Below, piece after piece: positions 21,368 through 22,285 of a stretch of 22,285 nt of DNA. This DNA comes from UBA4717 sp045536775. GTDB taxonomy: Bacteria > Bacillota > Clostridia > Oscillospirales > CAG-272. Each line of letters begins with the position of its first letter. Position 1 is the stretch's first letter. The notes beneath the pieces are model-generated. The model was not told where the DNA came from. It made no database searches and saw only the letters and a list, made by a program, of their open reading frames with translations. The stretch lies in contig JAZSOD010000094.1 of NCBI GenBank assembly GCA_045536775.1, forward strand, positions 1-22,285. The letters run 5' to 3'. Both the position numbers and the translations under genes were made by a program.

Positions 21368-22246
21368 ATGCGAATGAATTTCCACAGAAAGCTCCCCATT
21401 CCTAAAGAGGTCAAGGCTGAGTATCCTCTGACCGAGCGTATGGAAGAGGTAAAAGCTGCCCGTGACGAGAGCATACGCGCCGTGTTTGACGGCAGCTCAG
21501 ACAAATTTATACTCGTTATAGGTCCTTGCTCTGCCGACCACAGCGAGCCCGTGCTTGAGTATATTTCAAGACTACGCAGAATCCAAGAGCAGGTTTCTGA
21601 CAAAATAATAATTATCCCGCGTATATACACTAACAAGCCGAGAACTACGGGTCAGGGATACAAGGGTATGCTTCATCAGCCCGACCCCGACTCAAAACCC
21701 GATATGTACAAGGGTATCGTTGCCATCCGTGAGCTTCATCTGGCGGCTCTGCGTGACTATGACTTCTCCTGCGCAGACGAGATGCTCTACCCCGAAAACT
21801 ACCGCTATCTTTCCGACCTTCTCTCATACGTTGCGGTAGGCGCACGTTCGGTGGAGAATCAGCAGCACAGACTAACCGCAAGCGGTATTGAAGCTCCCGT
21901 CGGTATGAAAAACCCCACCGGCGGCGACCTCGGAGTTATGATGAACTCGATCGTTGCGGCACAGTCAAGCCACACCTTCCTCTATCGAGGTTGGGAGGTT
22001 ACAAGCGAGGGAAACCCTTATACTCACGCTATCCTTCGCGGCTACGTTGACTACACGGGAAGAAGCGTATCCAACTATCACTACGAGGATCTGCTTCGTG
22101 TCGAGGAGCTATATGAGAAATCAAACCTCACAAACCCCTCGGTCATCGTAGACACCAACCACAATAACTCCGGCAAGAAGTATCTTGAGCAGGTGCGTAT
22201 CGCCAAAGACATAGTACACAGCCGCAATCAAAATGCCGACATCAAG
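21368..22246 (+). CDS. aroF: 3-deoxy-7-phosphoheptulonate (DAHP) synthase, class I (AroF/G/H type), 3' end missing
   Basis: The first enzyme of the shikimate pathway: PEP + erythrose 4-phosphate to DAHP + phosphate. Genuine residues are 1-293. They include VIGPCSADHSEP, PRIYTNKPRTTGQGYKG (active-site loop), VGARSVENQQHR, PVGMKNPTGGD and VDTNHNNSGKKY (metal site Cys, His and Asp region). Full enzymes of this class have about 340-355 residues, so roughly 50 are absent. The cause is the contig end: from base 22247 the sequence is library adapter, which adds KSEAKRS and a false TAG at 22268-22270. GAGG lies 9 bases before ATG 21368; an ATG at 21374 is an alternative. It is third in the Phe T-box operon. 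Feedback by Phe is plausible but not visible. Confidence 0.94.
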
Positions 22247-22285
22247 AAGTCGGAGGCCAAGCGGTCTTAGGAAGACAAACCAAAT
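22247..22285. other. Sequencing library adapter (DNBSEQ/MGI), not genomic
   Basis: Bases 22247-22278 read AAGTCGGAGGCCAAGCGGTC and go on as TTAGGAAGACAA. This equals the 32-base MGI/BGISEQ adapter as I remember it. The last 7 bases (ACCAAAT) sit where the 10-base sample barcode begins in that library design. The stretch should be trimmed, and no stop codon or protein end should be inferred from it. Confidence 0.93.

Noticed and set aside
21368..22270. Naturally short 300-residue DAHP synthase ending KSEAKRS
   Set aside because: The last codons and the stop are adapter sequence; the true gene continues beyond the contig.
1..22285. CRISPR array, toxin-antitoxin, restriction or other defence system
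   Set aside because: Reading both strands showed no regularly spaced repeats and no protein with nuclease, methylase, toxin or other defence-type motifs.

Overview
The window looks like one end of a contig from an anaerobic member of the Clostridia (Bacillota), probably an uncultured gut commensal. The grounds are strong AGGAGG-type ribosome binding sites, TTGACA/TATAAT promoters, Rho-independent terminators, a T-box leader, a ferredoxin-dependent indolepyruvate oxidoreductase and a CotJC-like manganese catalase. The assignment rests on gene families and signals, not on a database match. The last 39 bases are not biological: they match the DNBSEQ/MGI library adapter and 7 further bases.

Layout. 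1-284: 5' end of typA (minus). 488-1159: trmO. 1163-2062: EamA-type exporter (minus). 2164-2579: tRNA-Pro(GGG), then a second, degenerate copy of its 3' half and three terminator-type hairpins. 2719-2820: a possible broken reading frame. 2894-3502: secreted LysM-CAP protein. 3565-3751: a frameshifted gene fragment. 3761-5089: uracil permease (minus). 5326-10646: a five-gene operon paaK-iorA-iorB-ACT-aminotransferase. 10671-12835: a minus-strand cluster of an UPF0316/DUF5698 membrane protein, a radical SAM protein, an 85-residue protein, two chained micro-ORFs and a small P-loop kinase. 13121-14520: VUT-family (queuosine-precursor-type) transporter plus an SDR oxidoreductase. 14550-15074: DUF6512 membrane protein (minus). 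15251-17047: FAD-dependent oxidoreductase. 17138-19127: Mn catalase and an FAD/Rieske oxidoreductase. 19185-22246: promoter, Phe T-box, paaK2-ACT2-DAHP synthase, cut off by the contig end.

How the genes work together. The central theme is aryl-acid and aromatic amino acid metabolism. The first operon can take an aromatic amino acid to its arylpyruvate (aminotransferase), to arylacetyl-CoA with ferredoxin reduction (IorAB), and between arylacetyl-CoA and arylacetate (PaaK). The second operon carries a paralogous paaK-ACT pair, but it sits behind a T-box whose specifier reads UUC (Phe) and is followed by DAHP synthase. That places the second CoA ligase under phenylalanine starvation control, together with the first enzyme of the shikimate pathway. 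The simplest reading is that PaaK2 activates phenylacetate for reductive carboxylation to phenylpyruvate, a salvage route to Phe, while PaaK1 belongs to the fermentative, product-forming direction. This is inference from context and regulation.

No CRISPR array, transposase, phage gene or recognised defence system was seen.
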